Shown: positions 1 to 7,188, numbered from the stretch's first letter. The stretch: 7,561 nt of DNA from Cytophagaceae bacterium (GCA_947461155.1 CANHKE010000056.1:1-7561); one strand, 5' to 3'. Notes: generated by a model not told the origin, from the sequence alone. Translations and numbers: made by a program.

Positions 1-286
1 CAATGCAGCCAGATGCGTCGCAACATTCCGCTACGATCCGCTGGCGTGCGCCATTGCCTATTTTTTCTTTGTACCGAATGCGCCCAATAAACTGCTTATG
101 CTCCATTTGATCCGTAATTTCGGCAATCGAATGGACAATCGTTCTGTCTTCGTACCGAAAAGGAAAATATTGAATTAAGTCGGCATACGTAAAAAGCCCC
201 AGCTCCGTTTGTAACATAGTTAGCCGCGCAGGCGTCATCCCGCGTAGGTTAGCTAAATCTGTTTCGAAAAAATGGGCCAATGACAT
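1..286 (-). CDS. recG: ATP-dependent DNA helicase RecG, N-terminal fragment
   Basis: RecG is a superfamily 2 helicase that remodels stalled replication forks and recombination intermediates in the cytoplasm. Only the first 95 codons are in the window; the gene continues past the left edge. The fragment begins MSLAHFFETDLANLRGM and contains the helix-rich start of RecG followed by FPFRYEDRT at residues 41-49, the family's hallmark before the OB-fold wedge domain. Beta-strand-like sequence (QFIGRIRYKEKI, then RIVAECCDASG) follows, as expected for the wedge that splits branched DNA. The ATG at 286-284 is the only candidate start, because an in-frame stop lies a short way upstream and no other ATG intervenes. 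The usual GVGPKR-type turn reads GMTPAR here, a mild variant. The helicase motor domains are outside the window, so activity cannot be judged. It is transcribed divergently from the gene at 381. Confidence 0.88.
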   Translation of the reverse strand, partial: MSLAHFFETDLANLRGMTPARLTMLQTELGLFTYADLIQYFPFRYEDRTIVHSIAEITDQMEHKQFIGRIRYKEKIGNGARQRIVAECCDASGCI

Positions 287-290
287 GAGG

Positions 291-322
291 CAAAAATTTT
301 GTGAATTTAGGTATATTTACAA
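291..322 (-). promoter_or_regulatory. Possible recG promoter abutting its start codon
   Basis: Read on the minus strand, a TTG at 322-320 is followed after 21 bases by AATTTTTG (298-291). This differs by one base from the Bacteroidota -7 consensus TAnnTTTG, and the spacing falls in the usual TTG-N17-23-TAnnTTTG range. The element ends four bases (CCTC) before the recG ATG, so transcription would begin at or very near the start codon. The DNA is A/T-rich, so chance matches are likely. This is inference from consensus only. Confidence 0.25.
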
Positions 323-380
323 AACCATTGATGCGAAATTGAAAATCGTTCGTGGGGATGACTCAATTTAATCTTATCTC

Positions 381-1106
381 ATGCAGAAATTAATCTGGCT
401 GTTCTGTTTAACTCTCCTTCCAGGTTTCGTTTTTGGGCAGCTTGAATCTTGTTATGTAGTCGCTGAGCCTAAGTTGATTACCTATGCAGATCAAACGAAT
501 CGATTAGTTCCCATCGTGGTGAATGGATCCGTGAATACAAACTCAATTTGGGTTTGGTCCCAAAGCGATGTGTTTGATACGAGCCCCGAGGCACCCAGTA
601 TATTTATTAAACAATCCGCGAATTCGTTTGAAGGCGTTTTGGATTTGGATGTCGTGAAGACTAAATATGGCTCATCGCTGTTTGATGAGCGATTTTATAT
701 TCATCAATATGTGGTGAATGCGGACGGCACCAAAATACATTGTCCTGTTCCACCTGACGGCGGTCTTCCGTCTGTCCGTATCAAAGTTTTCCCGCGCGTA
801 AAAACCTACGAGGCAATTACCCCGAATGACGATGATTTAAATGACTATTTGGAAATTGAAAATTTGGATCAATATCTATTTGCCGAAGTCAAGATTTTTG
901 ATCGCTGGGGCCAGCTCATTCTTGAGCGTGTTGGCTTCGATTACTACGAAAAAATAGATAAGTCGAAAGCCAATAAGGCGGGTAATATGAAAGCGTTTAA
1001 TGGCTATTTAAACGGAAAGACATTGCCAAGTGGCGTGTATATGTATTCCATTAAACCCGACGAAGACTATCCAGAAATCATCGGTTCTGTCACTGTCATC
1101 CGCTAA
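381..1106 (+). CDS. Small secreted protein with T9SS type B (gliding-motility-type) C-terminal sorting domain
   Basis: The 241-residue product is predicted to cross the inner membrane by Sec and the outer membrane by the type IX secretion system. Residues 1-19 form a signal peptide: MQK, a hydrophobic core, then FVFG before Q20. Residues 20 to about 140 are a beta-rich passenger with no family I recognise; it holds the mature protein's only two cysteines, C24 and C121, which could form a disulfide. Residues 143-241 match the type B/CHU_C-like sorting domain: [17 protein letters not shown], then [21 protein letters not shown], and the terminal GSVTVIR. The usual WDG turn between these blocks is missing; a lysine-rich stretch (about 188-206) leads to FNGYLNG instead. 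The protein is very short for a T9SS cargo, with room for only one passenger domain. Its stop is one base before nuoB, implying co-transcription. The sorting domain is a confident call; the passenger's function is unknown. Confidence 0.85.
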   Translation: MQKLIWLFCLTLLPGFVFGQLESCYVVAEPKLITYADQTNRLVPIVVNGSVNTNSIWVWSQSDVFDTSPEAPSIFIKQSANSFEGVLDLDVVKTKYGSSLFDERFYIHQYVVNADGTKIHCPVPPDGGLPSVRIKVFPRVKTYEAITPNDDDLNDYLEIENLDQYLFAEVKIFDRWGQLILERVGFDYYEKIDKSKANKAGNMKAFNGYLNGKTLPSGVYMYSIKPDEDYPEIIGSVTVIR

Positions 1107-1107
1107 C

Positions 1108-1620
1108 ATGAAAAGTTTTTTAGACCAACAGATGCAATCCGAAGGCTTTGTCGTTAGCAAAGTCGAAGACCTATTGAACTGGGCTCGTGCCAGTTCATTA
1201 TGGCCGATGAGCTTTGGTTTGGCATGTTGCGCGATTGAGATGATGCAGGCGTTTGCGTCCAATTACGATTTAGATCGTTTTGGCGTTTTCCCACGTCCTT
1301 CCCCTAGGCAATCGGACGTCATGATTGTAGCCGGTACGGTAACCTTCAAGATGGCGGATCGGATTCGCCGATTATACGAACAAATGCCCGAACCGCGCTA
1401 TGTGATTTCCATGGGATCCTGTGCCAATTGCGGTGGTCCGTATTGGGAACATGGATATCACGTGGTCAAAGGCGTTGATCGAATTATTCCTGTGGATGTG
1501 TACGTCCCCGGCTGCCCGCCGCGGCCTGAAGCTTTGTTAGGCGGTGTACTGAAATTGCAAGAAAAAATTAACCAGGAAACCCTCGTGGTTCCGCAACGAA
1601 TCCTAGATGCAATTAGCTGA
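1108..1620 (+). CDS. nuoB: NADH-quinone oxidoreductase subunit B (complex I)
   Basis: NuoB carries the terminal 4Fe-4S cluster N2, which passes electrons to quinone at the junction of the peripheral and membrane arms of complex I. With the ATG at 1108 the product is 170 aa, a normal length for the family. Cluster ligands are visible as C40 and C41 ([11 protein letters not shown]), C105 (MGSCANCGG) and C136 ([12 protein letters not shown]). The nearby [18 protein letters not shown] and GTVTFKM blocks are also highly conserved. An upstream in-frame ATG at 1030 would add 26 residues, but these overlap the end of the preceding gene in another frame and do not resemble Nuo[15 protein letters not shown] from 1108 is the natural N-terminus. 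The start follows the previous stop by one base and has no Shine-Dalgarno sequence, so translational coupling is plausible. nuoA, its usual upstream partner, is absent. Confidence 0.96.
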   Translation: MKSFLDQQMQSEGFVVSKVEDLLNWARASSLWPMSFGLACCAIEMMQAFASNYDLDRFGVFPRPSPRQSDVMIVAGTVTFKMADRIRRLYEQMPEPRYVISMGSCANCGGPYWEHGYHVVKGVDRIIPVDVYVPGCPPRPEALLGGVLKLQEKINQETLVVPQRILDAIS

Positions 1621-2080
1621 AATTCCTGAGTTGATATACAAACATACCCAAGCCACATGCACTTGGGATGAGAAAAACGCCCAAATAACAGTGGGGGCGA
1701 ATGACCTCGTGGCCATTTGTGACCTGTTGTGGCGCCATCCGGAAACCTATTTCGATTCCTTGTCGTGCGTAACAGCCATCGACTTAGGACCCGAACAAGG
1801 TCAAATTGAAGTGATCTACACCCTTTATTCCATTCCCAAACACATGACGATTCACCTGAAGGTTGTGGCGGATCGGGACCGGGCCGAGATTCCATCGCTG
1901 AGTTCGATTTGGAAAACGGCCGACTGGCATGAGCGGGAGGCATTTGATTTGGTGGGGGTGACTTTTGTGAACCATCCGAATTTGACGCGAATTTTGTTGC
2001 CTGCCGACTGGCAAGGGCATCCGCTTCGCAAGGATTATGTGGAGCAGGAACGCTACCACGGCATTCAGGTAAAATATTAA
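1607..2080 (+). CDS. nuoC: NADH-quinone oxidoreductase subunit C (complex I 30 kDa subunit)
   Basis: NuoC is a structural subunit of the complex I peripheral arm that packs against NuoD and NuoB; it binds no cofactor. The 157-aa product is a typical stand-alone NuoC, not the NuoCD fusion found in E. coli. The family signature is near the C-terminus: [14 protein letters not shown] (residues 107-120), [13 protein letters not shown] (123-135) and GHPLRKDY (137-144). The motif normally reading YDLFG or YDMFG is FDLVG here, a conservative change. The ATG at 1607 lies inside the end of nuoB, giving a 14-base overlap that suggests translational coupling and fixed stoichiometry. A TTG nine codons in is a weaker alternative start. 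nuoD, the usual next gene, is replaced by a glycosyltransferase one base after the stop. Confidence 0.95.
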   Translation: MQLAEIPELIYKHTQATCTWDEKNAQITVGANDLVAICDLLWRHPETYFDSLSCVTAIDLGPEQGQIEVIYTLYSIPKHMTIHLKVVADRDRAEIPSLSSIWKTADWHEREAFDLVGVTFVNHPNLTRILLPADWQGHPLRKDYVEQERYHGIQVKY

Positions 2081-2081
2081 T

Positions 2082-2957
2082 ATGAAAATTGCAGGCTTCA
2101 CATTCATTCGGAATGCCGTTCAAAACGATTATCCGATCGTGGAAGCCATCACGTCGATTCTGCCCATTTGTGATGAATTTGTGGTGGCGGTTGGGAAATC
2201 AGACGACGCAACTTTGGCATTAATCCAATCGATTCCTTCCGATAAAATTCGCATTATTGAAACGGTATGGGACGACCAGCAGCGGGAGGGTGGGCGCACA
2301 TTTGCCTTAGAAACAGACAAAGCCTATCAAGCCATTTCGCCAGATACAGATTGGGCATTTTACATTCAAGGAGATGAATGTGTGCACGAAAAGGATTTGC
2401 CGGCGATTCGTGCCGCTATGGAAACCTATGCCACCAATCCGCATGTGGAAGGCTTACTTTTTCATTACAAACATTTTTACGGTTCCTATAATTATGAAGC
2501 CGTTTCTCGCCGCTGGTATCGGCGCGAAATTCGCGTCGTTAAATACAATGATGGCATTAATTCGTACAAAGACGCACAGGGTTTTCGCTTAAACGGCCGT
2601 AAAATCCAAGTTAAATTAATTCCGGCGACGATTTATCATTATGGCTGGGTCAAACCGCCGCAAGGGATGAGTAAAAAGGTGCGCAATTTTCAGCAATTCT
2701 ACCATGACGATGCTTGGCTGGATGCCCATGTGCCCGAGAATTTCGACTTCGACTTCGGGAATGCGGAGCGATTGACGCACTTTGAAGGTTCACATCCCTC
2801 TGTTGCCCAAGCGCGCATAGCGCGGATGCAATGGCCTTTTCATTTTGACCCGGTGGCCTTGCGTAAGCGGATGAGTTTGCGTCGGCAATTGCTCCAGCAA
2901 ATCGAAGATTGGACGGGCTGGCGCATCGGCGAATATTGTAACTATAAAATCATTTAA
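2082..2957 (+). CDS. Glycosyltransferase, GT2-like (GT-A fold)
   Basis: This is a predicted cytoplasmic or membrane-associated glycosyltransferase of 291 aa. The N-terminus (MKIAGFTFIRNAVQNDYPIVEAI, given here as residues 1-23) followed by ILPICDEFVVAVGKSDDAT fits the nucleotide-sugar-binding half of a family 2 enzyme. WAFYIQGDE at residues 91-99 occupies the place of the metal-binding DxD motif, with D98 and E99 as likely ligands. An aromatic and basic region follows (HYKHFYGSYNY, then SRRWYRREIRVVK), and ATIYHYGWVKPP at 182-193 resembles the acceptor-side segment of related proteins. No membrane segment is evident. The ATG at 2082 is one base after the nuoC stop, so it shares the nuo transcript. 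The donor, acceptor and product cannot be read from sequence. The adjacent GT4 gene and MsbA-like exporter point to a lipid-linked surface glycan, possibly the LPS core; that role is inference. Confidence 0.85.
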   Translation: MKIAGFTFIRNAVQNDYPIVEAITSILPICDEFVVAVGKSDDATLALIQSIPSDKIRIIETVWDDQQREGGRTFALETDKAYQAISPDTDWAFYIQGDECVHEKDLPAIRAAMETYATNPHVEGLLFHYKHFYGSYNYEAVSRRWYRREIRVVKYNDGINSYKDAQGFRLNGRKIQVKLIPATIYHYGWVKPPQGMSKKVRNFQQFYHDDAWLDAHVPENFDFDFGNAERLTHFEGSHPSVAQARIARMQWPFHFDPVALRKRMSLRRQLLQQIEDWTGWRIGEYCNYKII

Positions 2958-3995
2958 GTGAAGGTTCCTGTTTTTTTTGATGCCGAACGCTTGAAATACC
3001 CGAACACGGGGTTATATCATTTTTGCCTTCAATTAGGTCAGGCAATTGCCAAACGCTGCGCCGTAACTTTTTTTTCGTCGAGCGATGAAATACGTCCGCG
3101 AATATCGGTTCATTTTTGGCATAAATGGTGGCTCCGGCCTGCTGCTGGTCCTTACATCTGGCATGCGACACATCAGGATACAGAATACGTGCCAAACGGC
3201 GCTGGCGCTTCGATTGTATTGACGATTCAAGATTTAAATTACTTGCATGATGGCCGTAAATCGGAAGCAAAAAAACAGCGCTTCAAGGTGCAATTGCAAG
3301 CAAAAATAGACCGAGCTGATTATCTCGTGTTTATTTCAGCCTATACGCAGCGCGATGTACAAGCCCATTTTGATTTGGGGGATACGCCTCAGCAAGTCAT
3401 TCCGAATGGGTGTAATTTATCGGAAATTCCAACGGATCTGCCGTATCCTGCCTTGGCTGCCGGTCGGCCGTATTTGTTTAGCATCGGTACGATTGCAGAG
3501 AAAAAGAATTTCCATGTGTTAGCGCACTTATTGGTGGGCAATGAGCGGCTTTTGATTTTGGCGGGTATCACGCAGCAAGCCCATTATCTAGAAAAAATCA
3601 AGCAAGAAGCGCAGGATTTGGGTGTGTTGGATCGGGTGATTTTTGCCGGTGCGGTATCTGAACAGGATAAAATGGCACTGTATGTGCATTGCGAAGCTTT
3701 TGTGTTTCCTTCGCTTGCAGAAGGATTTGGCTTGCCGGTCGTGGAGGCGATGCACCTCGGAAAGCCGGTGTTTTTATCTCCATTTACCTCATTGCCGGAA
3801 GTGGGTGGGCCAGAGGCCTATTATTTTACGGATTTTGATGGGGCTTCGATGCGGGATACGCTAGCTAAAGGCTTACACGATTATCAAGTAAATGATAAAA
3901 AACAAGCGATTCAAGCATGGTCCAAGCGTTTTGATTGGTCGGTGGCTGCAGCCAGCTACGTCGAGGTATACACCAAACTCGCCGAACGCATGTAA
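2958..3995 (+). CDS. Glycosyltransferase, GT4-like (GT-B fold)
   Basis: The 345-aa product is a retaining-type glycosyltransferase of the GT4 (group 1) kind. The N-terminal half carries a glycine-containing acceptor-side loop, YPNTGLYHF (14-22), and a Rossmann-like half ending at VIPNGCNL (147-154). The C-terminal donor domain begins with FSIGTIAEKKNFHVL (174-187), whose lysines are in the position that contacts donor phosphates. It continues with VIFAGAVSEQDK and the EX7E motif in EGFGLPVVEAMHLG, with E255 and E263. SPFTSLPEVGG closes the donor pocket. The start is GTG at 2958, directly abutting the preceding TAA with no spacer; no ATG start would keep the conserved N-terminus. It probably acts at the inner membrane's cytoplasmic face with the preceding transferase. 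The specific sugar and acceptor are unknown. Confidence 0.92.
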   Translation: MKVPVFFDAERLKYPNTGLYHFCLQLGQAIAKRCAVTFFSSSDEIRPRISVHFWHKWWLRPAAGPYIWHATHQDTEYVPNGAGASIVLTIQDLNYLHDGRKSEAKKQRFKVQLQAKIDRADYLVFISAYTQRDVQAHFDLGDTPQQVIPNGCNLSEIPTDLPYPALAAGRPYLFSIGTIAEKKNFHVLAHLLVGNERLLILAGITQQAHYLEKIKQEAQDLGVLDRVIFAGAVSEQDKMALYVHCEAFVFPSLAEGFGLPVVEAMHLGKPVFLSPFTSLPEVGGPEAYYFTDFDGASMRDTLAKGLHDYQVNDKKQAIQAWSKRFDWSVAAASYVEVYTKLAERM

Positions 3996-4040
3996 ATGTG
4001 AAAATTGTCGTAATTTGCCTCAAATTTTGAAATAACTCCT

Positions 4041-5870
4041 TTGAAGACTTATTTACGTTTATTGTCTTACGCTAGTTCGATCCGAAAATATGTATTTCCA
4101 TATTTCGGTTTCTCGTTGTTGGGCAGTCTTTTCGGGATTTTGAATTTCACCTTATTGATTCCCTTGTTGAACGTGTTGTTCAACCAAGCATCTGCAAATC
4201 AAGCGGCTTTATATCGAACCATGCCGGATTTCTCGGTTTCGCCGAGCTATTTTTCGTTTTTATTTAATCATTATTTTTATGGGGCTTTGGAGTCCTATGG
4301 CCGTTTGGGGGCCTTGCAATATGCATGTGGCGCGATTATCACATCCGTTTTGTTGGCCAATATCTTTCGTTATTTTTCCCAGCGTATATTAAAAACGGTG
4401 GAGGCGGATACGATCGCTTCGTTGCGCCAGGCGGTATTCGAACGCGCCATACGCATGGATTTGAGTTATTTCTCAGAACAGAAGAAGGGGAATTTGATGT
4501 CGCGTTTGACGACGGACGTGCAGGAGGTTGAAAACAGCATCGGTCGGGCATTTACGGCGACCTTCAAAGAGATTTTCACCTTGATTATGTTCTTTGTTTT
4601 CCTGGCAAGCATGTCGGTGAAATTAACCTTATTCTCCTTAATCATTTTGCCTTTATCCGGGGGTGTCATCGCGTTGATCACACGTCGCTTGCGCCGCGCC
4701 GCCGGTGAGGTGCAGCAGCATTTGAGTGGTATTATTAGTTTGTTGGATGAGACCTTTGGTGCGATGCGCGTCGTGAAAGCGTTTCGGGCGGAACCGGTGA
4801 TGGATGCGAAATTCCAAGAAACGAATTTGCGGTATCGTCATTCTTTATTACGCATGGTCTTTCGTCAGGAACTGACTTCGCCCGTCTCGGAAAGTTTAGG
4901 GGTTTTGGTGGTGACGGGGATTTTGATGTATGGTGGAATTTTGGTGATTTCAGGTGATAATGAATTGAGTGCGTCTACATTTATCGCATTTATCGCTACA
5001 TTTTCACAGGTTATGCGTCCGGCCAAAGTCATCGCAGATGCGTTTTCTGGTATTCAACGCGGGGTTGCTTCCGCGGACCGCATTATTGAAATATTAGATA
5101 CGGAGTCCGAAATACAAGTCGAAGAGCCCGCCATCCCAGTGAAGGAATTTACCCAATCGATTCGTTTTGAGTCCGTCGGTTTTGCCTATGTTTCCGGCAG
5201 GCCCGTGTTAACAGATGTTTCATTTGACATTCCCAAAGGCCAAACCGTTGCCCTTGTAGGCGCTTCCGGCGGCGGTAAGTCAACACTTGCTGATTTACTC
5301 CCCCGTTTCTACGATGCTACTTCGGGCAAAATCACGGTGGACAACGTGCCTTTAAAGCAAATTCCATTAGCCGATTTACGTGCGTTGATGGGCATTGTGA
5401 CTCAAGAATCCGTACTTTTTAATGATTCGATTTTCAATAACATTGCTTTTGGTACGGATGCGACGCTCGAGGAGGTACAAGCCGCGGCACAAATTGCAAA
5501 TGCCCATGAGTTTGTCGTGGCCAGTCCGGATGGTTACGCCACGATGATCGGCGATCGAGGTTCTAAATTGTCGGGTGGACAACGCCAGCGGATATCCATT
5601 GCACGTGCGGTGTTGCGCAATCCGCCGATTTTGATTTTGGATGAGGCGACGAGTGCATTGGATAATGAGTCTGAAAAATTGGTTCAAGCTGCGCTAAGTA
5701 ACCTAATGAAAAACCGAACGGTTTTGGTGATTGCGCATCGCTTGAGTACAATCCAACATGCCGATCAGATTTTGGTGGTAGATCAAGGTCAAATCGTAGA
5801 ACGCGGCACCCACAAGGAGCTCATTTCCATCCCGGATGGGGCCTATGCGAAGCTGAGTCAATTGAAATAA
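4041..5870 (+). CDS. msbA: ABC exporter, MsbA-like (fused membrane and ATPase domains)
   Basis: This is a 609-aa half-transporter expected to dimerise in the inner membrane and flip lipid A-core or a related glycolipid using ATP. The membrane domain spans about residues 18-335, with hydrophobic segments near 20-48, 90-112, 172-192, 195-214, 283-305 and 310-328. The nucleotide-binding domain shows Walker A GASGGGKST (407-415), the Q-loop glutamine at 455 (TQESVLF), signature LSGGQ (510-514), Walker B ILILDE with catalytic E535, and the switch histidine H566 (AHRLST). All catalytic elements are intact. The start is TTG at 4041: an in-frame stop at 4011 rules out upstream starts, and MKTYLRLLSYA followed by NFTLLIPLLNVLFNQ matches the usual Bacteroidota MsbA N-terminus. 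It follows the glycosyltransferases by 45 bases. Lipid A transport is a family inference; a multidrug or other lipid exporter remains possible. Confidence 0.9.
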   Translation: MKTYLRLLSYASSIRKYVFPYFGFSLLGSLFGILNFTLLIPLLNVLFNQASANQAALYRTMPDFSVSPSYFSFLFNHYFYGALESYGRLGALQYACGAIITSVLLANIFRYFSQRILKTVEADTIASLRQAVFERAIRMDLSYFSEQKKGNLMSRLTTDVQEVENSIGRAFTATFKEIFTLIMFFVFLASMSVKLTLFSLIILPLSGGVIALITRRLRRAAGEVQQHLSGIISLLDETFGAMRVVKAFRAEPVMDAKFQETNLRYRHSLLRMVFRQELTSPVSESLGVLVVTGILMYGGILVISGDNELSASTFIAFIATFSQVMRPAKVIADAFSGIQRGVASADRIIEILDTESEIQVEEPAIPVKEFTQSIRFESVGFAYVSGRPVLTDVSFDIPKGQTVALVGASGGGKSTLADLLPRFYDATSGKITVDNVPLKQIPLADLRALMGIVTQESVLFNDSIFNNIAFGTDATLEEVQAAAQIANAHEFVVASPDGYATMIGDRGSKLSGGQRQRISIARAVLRNPPILILDEATSALDNESEKLVQAALSNLMKNRTVLVIAHRLSTIQHADQILVVDQGQIVERGTHKELISIPDGAYAKLSQLK

Positions 5871-5892
5871 TTACCCTAATTTTTACTTGGTT

Positions 5893-5923
5893 GATTAGCA
5901 TTTTCGTGAAGAAAAAGCTAATT
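5893..5923 (+). terminator. A/T-rich hairpin, possible weak terminator after msbA
   Basis: An inverted repeat pairs 5893-5905 with 5911-5923 around a five-base loop (GTGAA). It has eleven Watson-Crick pairs, one A/A mismatch and a terminal G/T pair. The stem is A/T-rich and the nearest T-run (GTTTTT, 5931-5936) does not follow it directly, so it fits the intrinsic-terminator model only loosely. It lies 22 bases after the msbA stop and could mark the operon end, an attenuator before the aminotransferase, or an RNA-stability element. Confidence 0.35.
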
Positions 5924-5959
5924 TGCGCCCGTTTTTAACCCATATTGAAGTATATAATC

Positions 5960-7162
5960 ATGTCAAATTCCTTATTAGCCCAACGCATTCAAGCCTTAGA
6001 AGAATCATCCACTTTGGGGATGACGAAAAAAGCGCGTGAATTAGCTGCGCAAGGTCATAAAGTAATTAGTTTATCCGTAGGCGAGCCCGATTTCAAAACA
6101 CCTGCCCACATTTGTGAAGCAGCGAAAAAAGCAATCGATGATGGTTTTCACGGATATTCACCCGTAGCTGGTTATCCAGATTTGCGGATGGCAATCGCGA
6201 ATAAATTAAAGCGCGACAATAACCTAGAATGGGGTTCTGAAAACATTGTCGTTTCTACTGGTGCCAAGCACTCGTTGGCAAATGCCATCGCAGCACTTAT
6301 TAACCCAGGAGATGAAGTAATCATTTTCTCTCCATATTGGGTATCGTATTCGGAAATGGTGAAATTGGCCGAAGGAACGTCTGTGATTGTTCAAGGAGCT
6401 TTTGATAATAATTTTAAAGTTACGGCTGCGCAATTTGAAGCAGCGATTACACCAAAAACGAAAATGGTGATGTTCGCATCGCCGAATAACCCAACGGGTT
6501 CGGTATACACCGAATCTGAATTACGTGACATCGCGAATGTGGTGGCTCGTCACGAAAATATATTCGTGTTGGCGGATGAGATTTATGAGTACATCAACTT
6601 CACCCAAGGGGGTCACTTCTCAATCGGTTCTATTCCAGAAATTAAAGAGCGTGTAATTACCGTGAATGGCGTGGCGAAAGGCCATGCGATGACGGGCTGG
6701 CGTATCGGTTTCATCGCAGCGGCCAAATGGATCGCGGATGGAATTGAAAAATTACAAGGTCAGGTGACTTCAGGTACGAACTCCATTGCACAAAAAGCTG
6801 CCGTAGCAGCATTCAACGGCACATTGGATCATGCCTATGAAATGAAAGCAGCGTATGACCGCCGCCGTAAATTGGTGGTAGGTAAATTGCGTGAAATTCC
6901 AGGTTTTAAAGTGAACATGCCAGAAGGCGCATTTTATGCCTTCCCTGATATTTCATATTATTTTGGAAAATCAGACGGAACGACGACAATCAATGATTCA
7001 GACGATTTCTGCACGTGGTTGTTGAACGAGTCTTTTGTCGCTACCGTAGCCGGTTCAGGTTTCGGAGCTCCGGATTGCATGCGTATTTCGACTGCTGCAG
7101 CAGATGAGCAATTGGAAGAAGCGTGTGAGCGCATTAAAACGGCCGTTGCCAAATTGAAATAA
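5960..7162 (+). CDS. Class I PLP-dependent aminotransferase, probable aspartate aminotransferase
   Basis: The 400-aa product is a fold-type I, class I gamma-like aminotransferase that moves amino groups between aspartate or related amino acids and 2-oxoglutarate in the cytoplasm. Visible features are the substrate-contacting N-terminal segment LSVGEPDFKTP (38-48), the PLP phosphate region STGAKHSLAN (99-108), SPNNPTG with N177 (174-180), D206 and Y209 in LADEIYEY, and the Schiff-base lysine K240 followed by AMTGWRIG with R248. The carboxylate-binding R375 lies in CMRISTA. The residue before K240 is alanine, where many relatives have serine. A TTG at 5945 would add five residues, but the ATG at 5960 begins MSNSLLAQRIQALEES, the normal family start. 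All 14 arginines use CGN codons (eight CGT, five CGC, one CGG), consistent with good expression. Aspartate is the likeliest substrate; prephenate or aromatic substrates cannot be excluded. Confidence 0.9.
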   Translation: MSNSLLAQRIQALEESSTLGMTKKARELAAQGHKVISLSVGEPDFKTPAHICEAAKKAIDDGFHGYSPVAGYPDLRMAIANKLKRDNNLEWGSENIVVSTGAKHSLANAIAALINPGDEVIIFSPYWVSYSEMVKLAEGTSVIVQGAFDNNFKVTAAQFEAAITPKTKMVMFASPNNPTGSVYTESELRDIANVVARHENIFVLADEIYEYINFTQGGHFSIGSIPEIKERVITVNGVAKGHAMTGWRIGFIAAAKWIADGIEKLQGQVTSGTNSIAQKAAVAAFNGTLDHAYEMKAAYDRRRKLVVGKLREIPGFKVNMPEGAFYAFPDISYYFGKSDGTTTINDSDDFCTWLLNESFVATVAGSGFGAPDCMRISTAAADEQLEEACERIKTAVAKLK

Positions 7163-7188
7163 TTCATTTTTGTATAACACATATTGCG

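Noticed and set aside
312..319. TATATTTA on the plus strand as a promoter for the secreted protein gene at 381
   Set aside because: It is identical to the element before nhaD, but no TTG lies 17-23 bases upstream (the nearest is only 10 bases away) and it is about 60 bases from the start. A promoter for this operon must exist nearby, but I cannot place it.
1030..1107. Upstream in-frame ATG that would lengthen NuoB by 26 residues
   Set aside because: The added residues are the out-of-frame reading of the preceding sorting domain's conserved end and do not resemble any NuoB N-terminus. The ATG at 1108 sits one base after the previous stop.
1458..2123. 221-codon open frame on the minus strand opposite nuoB/nuoC and the start of the GT2 gene
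   Set aside because: It lies entirely antisense to genes with strong family signatures, and its translation shows no recognisable domain, signal peptide or plausible composition. It is a by-product of codon bias on the coding strand.
2743..2759. Short tandem repeat TTCGAC
   Set aside because: It encodes FDFDFG within the glycosyltransferase and is too short to be a meaningful repeat.
4011..4018. TAATTTGC before msbA as an internal promoter
   Set aside because: There is no TTG at a suitable distance upstream, and the genes on both sides fit one operon. It is kept only as a repeated motif in the findings.
5945..5959. TTG start five codons before the aminotransferase ATG
   Set aside because: The ATG at 5960 gives the normal family N-terminus, and the extra residues are A/T-rich spacer translation.
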